Below, in pieces: positions 44,265 through 52,935 of a stretch of DNA of 64,000 nucleotides. Under the pieces are notes generated by a model that was not told the origin of the DNA, did no database searches, and worked only from the letters and a program-made list of their open reading frames with translations. The position numbers and the translations under genes were made by a program. This stretch comes from JANXVR01 sp034667405 (GTDB lineage Bacteria; Actinomycetota; UBA4738; HRBIN12), in the NCBI GenBank assembly GCA_034667405.1, contig JAXDJX010000018.1:1-64000 (forward strand), written 5' to 3'. The first letter of the stretch is position 1, and the number at the start of each line of letters is the position of its first letter.

Positions 44265-44930
44265 CGCGTCTGAAAGCGTGAACCCGAACACCTCCTCCGC
44301 GTGGTGTTGGATGAGCGGGCGCATCTCCGCGACGCTCACCCGCCGGCCAGCGAGTCTGCTGAGCGACGTGACGCCGTTGTCCGGCAGGCCGCACGCCACG
44401 ATCCCGTCGAACCACCCCAGGTCGGTATCGCAATTCAGTGCGAAACCGTGGAGGCTCACTCGCGCCCGCATCAGCCGGACACCGATGGCGCAGACCTTGT
44501 CGCGCCCGGCGAACACCCCCGTCTGCACCTCGGGTCGGCGCTCCATGGAGATGCCGATGTCGGCGCCCGCCCTGATGACGACCTCCTCCATCCGCCGCAG
44601 GTGCGCCGCGGCGTCCGGTTTCGAACCGAGATCCACGATGGGATAGCCGACCAGTTGGCCCGGACCGTGGAACGTGAACGAGCCCCCGCGGTCGATGTGG
44701 CGAACCGTGGCTCCCCTGGCCTCGGCTTCGGCTTGCGTCCACACCAGGTGCTCGGGTTTCGCGCGACGGCCCGCGGTGAACACCGGCGGGTGTTCCAAAA
44801 GGATCAGGGTGTCGGGGATCTCATCGTTCAGACGCCGCTCCGCCAACCGGTGCATCCACGTGTTCGCCGTGTCGTAGGGGACCGGGTGTTCCGGAACGAT
44901 GATCCGGGCCGCGCCGCCGTCCTGGGCCAT
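44202..44930 (-). CDS. lipB: lipoyl(octanoyl) transferase
   Basis: This 242-residue enzyme moves octanoate from acyl carrier protein to lipoyl domains, the step before LipA. It has R-G-G-S-F-T-F-H-G-P-G-Q-L-V-G-Y-P, the catalytic Lys in K-V-C-A-I-G-V-R and the acyl-accepting Cys in A-C-G-L-P-D-N-G-V-T-S-L. It is the last gene of the lpd-E1-E2-lipB operon, starting 5 nt after the E2 stop, so it serves the complex it is encoded with. Confidence 0.95.
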   Translation of the reverse strand: MAQDGGAARIIVPEHPVPYDTANTWMHRLAERRLNDEIPDTLILLEHPPVFTAGRRAKPEHLVWTQAEAEARGATVRHIDRGGSFTFHGPGQLVGYPIVDLGSKPDAAAHLRRMEEVVIRAGADIGISMERRPEVQTGVFAGRDKVCAIGVRLMRARVSLHGFALNCDTDLGWFDGIVACGLPDNGVTSLSRLAGRRVSVAEMRPLIQHHAEEVFGFTLSDASEEGVRQPAAVFGHQGVVVP

Positions 44931-44935
44931 CGGAC

Positions 44936-46210
44936 TCAGAGCCCTAGATCCTCTGAGAAGTCCCAGGTCTCGAGGTTCTGCTTCACACGGGCCAAGAACC
45001 GAGTGGCGACCTCACCATCGATAACGCGGTGGTCCCACGACATCGAGATGTACACCATGTGCCTAACGGCGATGGCGTCCTCTTCGACGACCACGGGACG
45101 TTTCTGGATGCCGTCGATCGACAGGATGCCCGAATTCGGCTGATTGATGATGGGCACGCTGAGGAGCGAGCCATACGGCCCCGGGTTGGTGATGGTGAAG
45201 GTGGCGCCCGTCGCTTCCTCGGGCTGGAGTTCGTGGGAGCGGGCACGCGCGGCCAGGTCGGCGATGGCGCGAGCGATCCCGACGGAGTTCATGCCGTCGG
45301 CTCCGCGGATCACGGGAACGATGAGGCCCTGGTCGTAGCTGACTGCGATCCCCATATTCACGTACCTGCGGACCATGATGTCGTCGCCGCGGAATTCTGC
45401 ATTGACCATGGGGAAGACGAGCAACGCGTCCACGGTGGCACGCGTGAGGAACGGGAGGTAGGTGAGCTTCACCCCGTGACGTTCGAAGAAGGTGTCCTTG
45501 ACGCGCGTCCGCAGCCGGACCAGGTTCTCGACGTTGACCTCGACCATCGTCCAGGCGCGCGCGGCGGTTTGATTCGATGCCACCATGTGCTGCGCGATCG
45601 CCCGCCGGATATGTGTGATGGGAACCAGCTCTTCCCCGGCACCCGCGACCACGGGCGCCATCGGCATGGCCGCAACCGCCGCCGCAGGATGCCCCGCTCG
45701 CCCAACCGAACCACCTTCACCGGAAGCCGCGGCCGCCAACACGTCCTTCTTGGTGATCCGCCCCCCCGACCCACTCCCACTCAATCCCGCCAGGTCCACC
45801 CCGTGCTCAGAAGCCAGCCGCCGCACCAACGGCGACAAGATCTGCGACCGAGGCCCGTTATCCTGCAACGTCCCCGCCACAGGAGCCCCCGGCGTGACCC
45901 CCCCTTCCGCGCCCGCCGACGGCGGGGCAGTCACCGACTCGGCCTCGGAGGCATCACCAGCCCCGGAGTCGGCCCCATCCTCAGCGATCTCCGCGATGTC
46001 CGTCTTCACCGGAACCGTCGCCCCTTCGGCAACGAGGATCTTCGATACGACCCCAGACACCGGCGACGGCACCTCGGTGTCCACCTTGTCGGTCGAGATC
46101 TCGAAGAGCGGTTCGTCCCGTTCGATGTGTTCGCCTTCTTGCTTGAGCCATTTGAGGATGGTGCCCTCGATGATGGTCTCCCCGAGTTGCGGCATCTGGA
46201 TGGTCGTCAC
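44936..46210 (-). CDS. 2-oxoacid dehydrogenase E2 component, dihydrolipoamide acyltransferase
   Basis: This 424-residue core subunit carries acyl groups to CoA. One N-terminal lipoyl domain (about 1-78) has the lipoylated Lys42 in S-T-D-K-V-D. A Pro/Ala-rich linker follows, then a peripheral-subunit-binding domain (about 122-160: S-P-L-V-R-R-L-A-S-E-H-G-V-D) and the acyltransferase domain with D-H394-R-V-I-D398-G. It is the only E2 in the window and probably serves both E1 pairs. It starts 13 nt after the E1 beta stop. Confidence 0.94.
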   Translation of the reverse strand: MTTIQMPQLGETIIEGTILKWLKQEGEHIERDEPLFEISTDKVDTEVPSPVSGVVSKILVAEGATVPVKTDIAEIAEDGADSGAGDASEAESVTAPPSAGAEGGVTPGAPVAGTLQDNGPRSQILSPLVRRLASEHGVDLAGLSGSGSGGRITKKDVLAAAASGEGGSVGRAGHPAAAVAAMPMAPVVAGAGEELVPITHIRRAIAQHMVASNQTAARAWTMVEVNVENLVRLRTRVKDTFFERHGVKLTYLPFLTRATVDALLVFPMVNAEFRGDDIMVRRYVNMGIAVSYDQGLIVPVIRGADGMNSVGIARAIADLAARARSHELQPEEATGATFTITNPGPYGSLLSVPIINQPNSGILSIDGIQKRPVVVEEDAIAVRHMVYISMSWDHRVIDGEVATRFLARVKQNLETWDFSEDLGL

Positions 46211-46223
46211 GTCACGAGCCTCC

Positions 46224-47273
46224 TCACCATGCCGCGAGCCGATCGGCCGCGGCTTCGATGTCTGCTACCTGCGGGAGGAAGGCGTCCTCGAGCGAAGGGG
46301 AGAACGGCACCGGCAGGTTCGGCGGGGCCAAGCGCATCACCGGCGCGTCGAGATGCTCGAACGCCTGCTCGGCGATGATCGCCGCCACCTCGGACCCGAT
46401 GCCCAAGAACTTGTATGACTCGTAGAGGACAAGTGCCCGCGAGGTCTTCTCGATGGACCGAAGCACCGTCTCCTCGTCCAGGGGATACACCGTTCGAAGG
46501 TCGACGACCTCGGCCGACACCCCTTTGGCCTCGAGCGTCTCAGCAGCTTCAAGGGCTTTGTGAACCATCGCGCCGTACGTCACGATGGTGAGGTCCGTGC
46601 CTTCGCGCTTCACGGCGGCTTTCCCGATGGGAACGGTGACATCCGGGTCGGTTGACACCTGTTCCTTGATGCGTCGATAGAGCCATTTGTGTTCCAAGAA
46701 CATGGTGGGGTTGTCGTCGCGGATCGCGGATTTGAGCAAGCCTTTCGCATCGGAGGGGAACGCCGGGCACATGATCTTCAACCCGCCCGCGTACGCGAAC
46801 CACGGCTCGGGGTTGATCGAGTGGAAACTCGATGCGCGAACCCCGCCCCCGCTCGGCCCACGCAGGACCACGGGAAGCGGTACGCCGGCTCGGTAGTGGT
46901 AGCGCGAGAGCACGGTCGTGATCTCATCGAAGCCGCTCGTCATGAAGTCCGCGTACTGGAACTCGGCGACCGGACGCAGGCCTTCCATCGCCGATCCCAC
47001 GGCCATGCCCACGATCGTTTCCTCGGCGATGGGTGTATCCATGACCCGGTCGGCTCCGAACCTGTCCATGAACCCCTCAGTGACTTTGAAGGCACCACCG
47101 TAGGCGCCGATGTCTTCACCGAGCATGTAGACGCGCTCGTCCCGTTCCATCTCTTCCCAGAGTGCCTCTGCGATGGCGATGAGGTAGGTGGCTTGTCCGT
47201 CTTCGCCACGCTTACCGCGTGGTTCGGCTCCATGACCAGCCGCTGCGACCTCTACCTTCGGGTCGGCCGTCAC
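46224..47273 (-). CDS. 2-oxoacid dehydrogenase E1 component, beta subunit (set 2)
   Basis: This 349-residue protein is the partner of the E1 alpha just upstream. It has M-L-G-E-D-I-G-A-Y-G-G-A-F-K-V-T, D-T-P-I-A-E-E-T-I-V-G-M-A-V-G and Q-Y-A-D-F-M-T-S-G-F-D. The first 24 residues are a charged extension not seen in set 1. GTG 47273 is chosen because it overlaps the alpha stop TGA by 4 nt. Substrate unknown: pyruvate, acetoin or branched-chain oxoacids. Confidence 0.92.
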   Translation of the reverse strand: MTADPKVEVAAAGHGAEPRGKRGEDGQATYLIAIAEALWEEMERDERVYMLGEDIGAYGGAFKVTEGFMDRFGADRVMDTPIAEETIVGMAVGSAMEGLRPVAEFQYADFMTSGFDEITTVLSRYHYRAGVPLPVVLRGPSGGGVRASSFHSINPEPWFAYAGGLKIMCPAFPSDAKGLLKSAIRDDNPTMFLEHKWLYRRIKEQVSTDPDVTVPIGKAAVKREGTDLTIVTYGAMVHKALEAAETLEAKGVSAEVVDLRTVYPLDEETVLRSIEKTSRALVLYESYKFLGIGSEVAAIIAEQAFEHLDAPVMRLAPPNLPVPFSPSLEDAFLPQVADIEAAADRLAAW

Positions 47274-48328
47274 GACGCGTCCGTTCCGCCGCCGCGACCG
47301 GGTTCGCGGGTCCAGTAACCATCGTCGGTCCAGTTCCCCAGGAACGCGTCGCCCGCTTCGGGGAACGGCGAGGCGAGCGCGAACGCGTGGGCCGCCTCGA
47401 AGTTCGCGACGATCTGCTCGGAACGTGTGTCGATGTCGTCCTTCGTGACCACGCCCCATGACAGGAGCTTCTCCTGGAAGTTCTTCACGGGGTCGTGCAG
47501 CGTCATGTACTCCTCGAGCAGTTCGGGTGCCATGTAGGTGGCCGGGTCGTGTCCGGCGTGACCTCGCCATCGCAGGCTCACCGACTCGATGAGCGACGGG
47601 CCGCCGCCGTTCCGAGCTCGTTCCACCGCGCCGCGCACGGCGTCGAACACTTCGAGGACCTCTCCTCCGTCGACGCGGACGCCCGGCATGCCGTAGGCCG
47701 CGGCCTTCTCGGCGATGGTCGCCGTGTGGAACTCGACGGGGTTCGGCGCGGAGTATGCGAACTGGTTGTTATTGACGACCCAGACCACGGGCAACTGGAG
47801 CACCGCCGACATATTGAGCGCCTCGTGCCATCGGCCGTTCGACGTGGAGCCGTCCCCGCAGATGGCCAGTGCGATCCGATCGTCGCCCGCGCGCTTGTAG
47901 GCGAGCGCCGCGCCACAGGCGACGGGATAGGCGATCGGCAGGTGCGACATGACGGCGAACGTGCGGTTCCCGTACCAGTCCCCGATGTGACTGTTGCCGT
48001 CGCGCCCGCGCAGATAGCCGTCGATCCGACCCCAGTACTGCGCCATCACCCGCTCGAGGTCAAGTCCCTTGGTGAGCTGCGCCGACAGGTCACGGTGCGT
48101 GGGGAACAGGGAGTCGTTGGACCGCAGCGCCGTCGCGGCGCCGACGTGCGTCCCCTCCTGCCCACGACCGGAGTAGAACGCGCCCGGCAGTCTTCCCTGA
48201 CGGTAGAGCGCCTCCATACGTTCGTCGAAGTAACGGCAGAGCATGAGCGTGCCGAGCATCTCCTTGAGCCGTTCGTCCGGCAATGGCCGGTCCTGCTGTT
48301 CGGCTATGGGGTCGACTTCGGTGGCCAC
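47270..48328 (-). CDS. 2-oxoacid dehydrogenase E1 component, alpha subunit (set 2)
   Basis: This protein of about 352 residues has the thiamine-diphosphate motif G-D-G-S-T-S-N ... V-N-N-N and the R-Y-F-D-E-R-M-E-A-L-Y N-terminal segment of pyruvate/acetoin-type E1 alpha. GTG 48328 is preferred: AGAGGAG precedes it and it lies 10 nt after the lpd stop, whereas the longer frame would overlap lpd. The operon continues into E1 beta, E2 and lipB. Confidence 0.9.
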   Translation of the reverse strand: MATEVDPIAEQQDRPLPDERLKEMLGTLMLCRYFDERMEALYRQGRLPGAFYSGRGQEGTHVGAATALRSNDSLFPTHRDLSAQLTKGLDLERVMAQYWGRIDGYLRGRDGNSHIGDWYGNRTFAVMSHLPIAYPVACGAALAYKRAGDDRIALAICGDGSTSNGRWHEALNMSAVLQLPVVWVVNNNQFAYSAPNPVEFHTATIAEKAAAYGMPGVRVDGGEVLEVFDAVRGAVERARNGGGPSLIESVSLRWRGHAGHDPATYMAPELLEEYMTLHDPVKNFQEKLLSWGVVTKDDIDTRSEQIVANFEAAHAFALASPFPEAGDAFLGNWTDDGYWTREPGRGGGTDAS

Positions 48329-48338
48329 GGAGGCTCCT

Positions 48339-49721
48339 CTAGGCGGAATGAAGTGGTTTCCCGGCGAGCGCAAGCATCGCTTCGCCGATGGCTTCGGACA
48401 GTGAGGGGTGCGGATGGATCATGGCGGCGACCTCTGCGGGCGAGGCTTCCCATGAGGTGATGAGCATGCCCTCGGCGATCAGGTCGGTGACGTGAGGTCC
48501 GATCATGTGAACTCCGAGGACCGGTCCGCCGTCCGCTTGGGCGACGACCTTCACGAAGCCGGTCTCACCCAGCATGTTGGCTTTGCCGATCCCGCGGAAA
48601 TCGAACTTCTCGGTCACCACGTCGTGACCACGTTCGCGCGCCTGCGCCTCGGTTAGTCCCACGCTTGCCATCTCCGGGGAGCAATACGTCACCCTTGGGA
48701 TGTTGGCGTAGTCGATGGGGGGCACGTCGATGTCCGCCAGACGCTCCGCGACGGCCATCCCCTCGGTGAATGCCACGTGGGCGAGCTGCAACGGGGTCGC
48801 GGCAACGTCGCCCACGGCCCACACGTGAGCCGCCGTGGTTCGAAGGTGATCGTCTACATCCACGAAACCCCGCTCATGCATCGACACGCCGGCGGCTTCC
48901 AGACCGAGCCCGTCGCTCACCGGCCCGCGTCCTATCGCCACCAGACAGATCTCGGCAGCCACGGTGTGCTCCGAGCCGCCACTCTCGTAGCTGACCTCGA
49001 CCGTTTCGGCCTCCTCCTTGACCGCTGTCACAGAAGCGTCTGCGGTAGAAGCGATCCCACGCTTCCGAAAGGCCTTCGCGATCTCCTTGGAAACCTCCTC
49101 GTCCTCCAGGGGAGCCAAGCGGGGGAGGGCCTCCAGGACCGTGACATCGGCCCCCAGCGATCGATAGAGCGAGGCGAACTCCAACCCGACGGCGCCTGCC
49201 CCGATCACCACCGCGGAGGAGGGGATGCGGTCGAACCAGAGGGCCTCGTCCGAGGTGATCACGCGTTCGGAGATCTCGATACCGGGCAGCAGGCGGGGCC
49301 GGGACCCGGTGGCGATGACGACGTCGGTTGCCGGATAGGTGGCGCCGTCGACCTCTACCGCGGGTCCGGGCAGAAGTGTCGCGCTCCCGGAGAGCACGTC
49401 GATGCCCCGGTGGGAGATCAGTCCCGTCACGCCGCTGACCAGCTTGTCCACGATCTTCTGCTCGAAGGCCTTCACGGCGGACCAGTCGGGTTCGCCGGAA
49501 GCTTTGATACCCCATTCGTCCGATCGATTGACCGTATCCATGACGGCGGCCGACTGGAGGAGTGCCTTCGTAGGGATACATCCGCGGAGCAGACAGGTGC
49601 CGCCGAGGCGATCGTCCCGTTCCACGATCGCCACGTGTTTGCCGAGTTGGGCGGCCCGCAGGGCTGCGGAATACCCGCCTGTCCCCGCGCCGATCACCAC
49701 TACGTCATAGCCGTCGCCCAT
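48339..49721 (-). CDS. lpd: dihydrolipoyl dehydrogenase (E3)
   Basis: This 460-residue flavoprotein reoxidises dihydrolipoamide with NAD+. The FAD motif is G-A-G-T-G-G-Y near residue 11, and the redox disulphide is C43-L-L-R-G-C48 (usual form C-L-N-x-G-C). The NAD motif is G-A-G-A-V-G-L-E-F, and the C-terminal catalytic pair is in H-P-H-P-S-L-S-E. It heads the lpd-E1-E2-lipB operon. A possible -10 TAGACT lies 11 nt before the ATG. It is divergent from gcvT with a 74-nt gap, and could also act as the glycine cleavage L-protein. Confidence 0.95.
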   Translation of the reverse strand: MGDGYDVVVIGAGTGGYSAALRAAQLGKHVAIVERDDRLGGTCLLRGCIPTKALLQSAAVMDTVNRSDEWGIKASGEPDWSAVKAFEQKIVDKLVSGVTGLISHRGIDVLSGSATLLPGPAVEVDGATYPATDVVIATGSRPRLLPGIEISERVITSDEALWFDRIPSSAVVIGAGAVGLEFASLYRSLGADVTVLEALPRLAPLEDEEVSKEIAKAFRKRGIASTADASVTAVKEEAETVEVSYESGGSEHTVAAEICLVAIGRGPVSDGLGLEAAGVSMHERGFVDVDDHLRTTAAHVWAVGDVAATPLQLAHVAFTEGMAVAERLADIDVPPIDYANIPRVTYCSPEMASVGLTEAQARERGHDVVTEKFDFRGIGKANMLGETGFVKVVAQADGGPVLGVHMIGPHVTDLIAEGMLITSWEASPAEVAAMIHPHPSLSEAIGEAMLALAGKPLHSA

Positions 49722-49783
49722 TCCGGAAGGTAAGTCTACCTACGTTCTCCGTATCGTCGGCTCACGATGCTGCCGTGTCCGCG

Positions 49784-49789
49784 TAGGCT
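49784..49789 (+). promoter_or_regulatory. -10 element, leaderless candidate
   Basis: TAGGCT, 6 nt before the gcvT-like ATG at 49796. Confidence 0.45.
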
Positions 49790-49795
49790 CGCCGC

Positions 49796-50914
49796 ATGGA
49801 GGAACCCCTGGAGCCGCAGGAGCTTCGACACACGCCGCTGGAATCCCAGCACCGACGGCTGGGCGCGAAACTCGGCCCGTTCGCCGGCTGGAACATGCCG
49901 ATCGAGTACCAAGGGGCGCTTGCCGAGCACCAGGCCGTCCGCGAGCGAGTGGGTCTGTTCGACCTGACACACCTGGGCAAGGTCGAGGTTGCGGGTCCCG
50001 GCGCCATCGGTCTCTTGCAGCACATGGTGACGAACGACCTCACGAAGGCGGCGGTTGGGGAGGCCCTGTACAACCTGGTGCTGAACGACGGGGGTGGGGT
50101 CATCGAAGACCTGATCGTCTACCGCATGGGGCCCGAGCGGTTCTTCGTGGTGCCGAACGCCTCCAACGCCCCCCGGGTGCTCCGCATGCTCGAAGAAGAG
50201 ACGGCGACGGAACGGGTGCACCTGATGTACCACCAGGATTGGTGCTTCCTGGCGGTGCAGGGACCGGAGTCCGTCCATGTGGTCACGACCGTGTTCCCGG
50301 ACGCTGCCGACCTCGGGTTCATGCAATGCATGGAGGCCGAGTACCGACGGCGTCCGGTGATCGTCACCCGCTCTGGCTACACCGGTGAGGTCGGCTTCGA
50401 GCTCTTCACGTACGAGGATGTTGCGCTCGCATTGTGGAACGACCTCACGGCGGCGATGGAACCGTTCGGTGGGATGCCGTGCGGTTTGGCGGCGCGCGAC
50501 GTCCTGCGGCTGGAGATGGGGTATCCGCTCTACGGACAGGACCTCTTCGAATCGGGCACGGCCTTGGAGGCCGGCCTGGGATGGGCTGTGTCCTTCGACA
50601 AAGGGGACTTCCGGGGCCGCGCGGCCCTGCTCGAACAGAAGGCGGCAGGCCTCCCCAGCCGCCTACGTGGACTGCGGATGGACGAACGCCGATACATCCC
50701 TCGCGCGCACTACCCCGTCTTCTCCGCCGACCGGGTGATCGGCGAGGTCACGAGCGGCACGTTCTCCCCGCTGCTGCAGACGGGGATCGGACTGGCGTAT
50801 CTCTGGCCGCCCGAGGCCGCTGCGGTTGGCGACGCCGTCGAGGTGGACATCCGGGGCCGCCGCGGAGGGGCCATGGTTGTCGACCCGCCGTTCGTCGATC
50901 GAAGTCCGCGCTAG
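49796..50914 (+). CDS. gcvT: aminomethyltransferase (glycine cleavage T-protein-like)
   Basis: This 372-residue protein is probably the tetrahydrofolate-dependent T-protein. It shows G-P-F-A-G-W-N-M-P-I-E-Y near residue 27, V-G-L-F-D-L-T-H-L-G-K, M-V-T-N-D-L with the conserved Asp, R-S-G-Y-T-G-E-V-G-F-E and G-L-A-A-R-D-V-L-R-L-E. gcvP and gcvH are not in the window, so a folate-dependent demethylase or YgfZ-like role is a weaker alternative. It is divergent from lpd. The stop is next to the convergent lipoprotein gene (4-nt overlap at 50911-50914). Confidence 0.87.
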   Translation: MEEPLEPQELRHTPLESQHRRLGAKLGPFAGWNMPIEYQGALAEHQAVRERVGLFDLTHLGKVEVAGPGAIGLLQHMVTNDLTKAAVGEALYNLVLNDGGGVIEDLIVYRMGPERFFVVPNASNAPRVLRMLEEETATERVHLMYHQDWCFLAVQGPESVHVVTTVFPDAADLGFMQCMEAEYRRRPVIVTRSGYTGEVGFELFTYEDVALALWNDLTAAMEPFGGMPCGLAARDVLRLEMGYPLYGQDLFESGTALEAGLGWAVSFDKGDFRGRAALLEQKAAGLPSRLRGLRMDERRYIPRAHYPVFSADRVIGEVTSGTFSPLLQTGIGLAYLWPPEAAAVGDAVEVDIRGRRGGAMVVDPPFVDRSPR

Positions 50915-51624
50915 GACGGGACGGGGTAGCGACCGGTGACGGCACCGACGAGCTCGGGAACCGTGGTCCCCCCGAACGCCGTGTGGCGGACCAGGTGGTT
51001 GAGCTTCGAGCCGGCTCCCTCTGTCGCGCGGAGCACGGCTACCACCACGTAGAGGCCCGAGCCGGGGATCCCGACCTCGTGGGCGGGGCCGAACCCGGGA
51101 GCCGCCACGAACGACGCCCATCTGGTCGATGCCCCGGCCCCGCTGCAACGGCCGTCGGCGCGCGCGATGTAGTCACCCGGCGAGGGCCCGCGGGTCCCAT
51201 CGAAACCAGGTCGGTGATTGGCGAAGATCTGGTTATGCACCGCCCGACAGCCACCGCCGTCGGTCAGACGGTCCAGCAGGGGGCCGGTAGCGGCCAGGTA
51301 GTAGTAGTCCGAGGGAACCCCGACCTTCGTTGCGTCGACCCAGGTGGCGGCCATCCCGGCAACCGAGCCGTCCATCCGGTCCCATGCCCGTGGATGAGGG
51401 GAGGCGAAGAAGCCACCCCGGATTCCGTCGACGGTGGGTGCGGGCATCGTCTGCCAGTTCCGAGGAACCAGGGCGGTGACGGAGCCGCTCACGATCTCGG
51501 TATACGGGGAGGGCGCTGTCCGGGCGGCGGCGACAGGCGGCCCGGGAGGCGGCGCCGATCTGTCGACCGGCGTGCAGGCCACACCCATGAACGCGACGAT
51601 CAGTCCCGCCGTGGTGATGCGCAT
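50911..51624 (-). CDS. putative lipoprotein, downstream of a two-component system
   Basis: This protein of about 237 residues has a short signal sequence ending G-V-A-C17, an imperfect lipobox, followed by a Pro-rich linker (about 20-40). It has two paired-looking cysteines (G-G-G-C-R and G-R-C-S-G) and no known domain. The ATG at 51624 abuts an AGGAGG, too close for a normal ribosome site, but TATCCT 7 nt upstream suggests a leaderless start. It lies about 70 nt downstream of the histidine kinase gene on the same strand and may be part of its regulon. Confidence 0.65.
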   Translation of the reverse strand: MRITTAGLIVAFMGVACTPVDRSAPPPGPPVAAARTAPSPYTEIVSGSVTALVPRNWQTMPAPTVDGIRGGFFASPHPRAWDRMDGSVAGMAATWVDATKVGVPSDYYYLAATGPLLDRLTDGGGCRAVHNQIFANHRPGFDGTRGPSPGDYIARADGRCSGAGASTRWASFVAAPGFGPAHEVGIPGSGLYVVVAVLRATEGAGSKLNHLVRHTAFGGTTVPELVGAVTGRYPVPS

Positions 51625-51631
51625 CCTCCTG

Positions 51632-51637
51632 AGGATA
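51632..51637 (-). promoter_or_regulatory. -10 element, leaderless candidate
   Basis: TATCCT on the minus strand, 7 nt before ATG 51624. Confidence 0.4.
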
Positions 51638-51691
51638 GTCCCGGTCGCGGTGCGGCGCGACCCGGCGTGCCGACCCAGCCGTGGAGCGCGC

Positions 51692-52888
51692 TCAGGCGGC
51701 GTCGACAGGGGGAGCCGACAGATGGGCTCCGACATGGTTCGGGATACAGAACGAAACGCGGGTACCCCCGCCGGGGATCGGGTCGGTCCACAGGATGCCG
51801 CCGTGCTCCACGACCAGCTGTCGCGCGAGATGGAGCCCGACACCGACGCCGGCCTTCTCCTTGCGAAGCGTCGCTTCTCCTGTGGAGAACGGCTGGTCGA
51901 ACGAACGCGTTGCCACGTCACGGTCCATCCCGTCGCCTCGGTCGACTACCTGCACCATCGCGCCTTCGTCCAGGTTCCGGGCGTGGAGTTCCACCGCTCG
52001 GTCCGCGGGTGAATACCGGCAGGCGTTGTCCAGCAGCTCGCGCATCACCGCGCCGATCCGTGCGCCGTCGGCGAGCGCTTCGAGCGTTCCGGGGATGTGG
52101 GGTTCGATCGTGACGTGCGGGTACTGCCGGGCGACATCGTCCACCGCGTGCCTGGCCAGCGGCGCCAAGTCGGTCGGTTGGAGATTCAGTGCGAACGTAC
52201 CGCGTTCGAGTTCGGCGATCGTGATGATCTCGTCCACCATCGTCATGAGTTTGTCCAAGGATGCCTGCAGTTGCCCCAGGAATTCTTCGCGCTCGCTCTC
52301 CGGCACGGTCGGATTCCGCAGGACGTAGGCGATGCCCTTGGCCACCGTCACTGGCGTGCGGAGTTCGTGGGAGATGTTCGCCAGGAAGTCCGCTTTGGCG
52401 GCGGTGCCCTGTTCCATCTGTTCGCGGATCTCGGCGACCTCTCCTTCCAGCACGCGGTTGTGGCGGATCAGGGCTCCCAGCTCGCCACCGACCGAGGTCG
52501 CCATGGTGCTCGACAGGGCGTGCCCTCCGTCGATCACCGTCCGGATGGCTTGCAACGCCTCATCTGTTCCGTCCGCCTTCGATACCAGCCCCGCGACGCC
52601 GGTCGCCAGGATGTCGGCGATCTTGTCCAGGTCCTGCAAGCTGGTCCAACCCACCACGCGCGATCCGAACGAGGAGGCCCGCAGGCGCCTCACGAGCTCC
52701 GCGCCGCCCAGGCCCTCCAGGGTGAACTCCGTGACGACGACCGCCGGCTGGGTGCGCGCCGCCAACTCGACCAACCTGAACGGGTCGGTCGTTACTTCGA
52801 CTGCCAGGTCCGGCGCTTTGCGCAGCAGCACGTACTGCAGCTGGGCCAGACCCTCGGTCGCATCACAGAGGAGGACGGTCGTAGACAT
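51692..52888 (-). CDS. histidine kinase with N-terminal pseudo-receiver domain
   Basis: This 398-residue soluble protein has a receiver-like domain (about 4-125). It keeps Asp9, Thr82 and Lys104 but has Glu54 where the phosphoacceptor Asp should be (V-V-V-T-E-F-T-L-E-G). A HisKA domain follows with His174 in I-S-H-E-L-R-T-P-V, then an HATPase with N-A-C-R-Y-S, D-R-G-D-G-M-D and G-V-G-V-G-L-H. Glu in this position often mimics constant phosphorylation, which is inference here. It is the second gene of an operon with the NarL-type regulator upstream (47-nt gap), its likely partner. Confidence 0.88.
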   Translation of the reverse strand: MSTTVLLCDATEGLAQLQYVLLRKAPDLAVEVTTDPFRLVELAARTQPAVVVTEFTLEGLGGAELVRRLRASSFGSRVVGWTSLQDLDKIADILATGVAGLVSKADGTDEALQAIRTVIDGGHALSSTMATSVGGELGALIRHNRVLEGEVAEIREQMEQGTAAKADFLANISHELRTPVTVAKGIAYVLRNPTVPESEREEFLGQLQASLDKLMTMVDEIITIAELERGTFALNLQPTDLAPLARHAVDDVARQYPHVTIEPHIPGTLEALADGARIGAVMRELLDNACRYSPADRAVELHARNLDEGAMVQVVDRGDGMDRDVATRSFDQPFSTGEATLRKEKAGVGVGLHLARQLVVEHGGILWTDPIPGGGTRVSFCIPNHVGAHLSAPPVDAA

Positions 52889-52935
52889 GTCTGTTGGGGG
52901 TATCGGCCCCCAGGGGGCGAGGTTGAGCAGTCCCG

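Noticed and set aside
49722..49795. Glycine riboswitch before gcvT
   Set aside because: The gap is 74 nt and the promoter-like hexamer is 6 nt from the ATG, leaving no room for a riboswitch leader.
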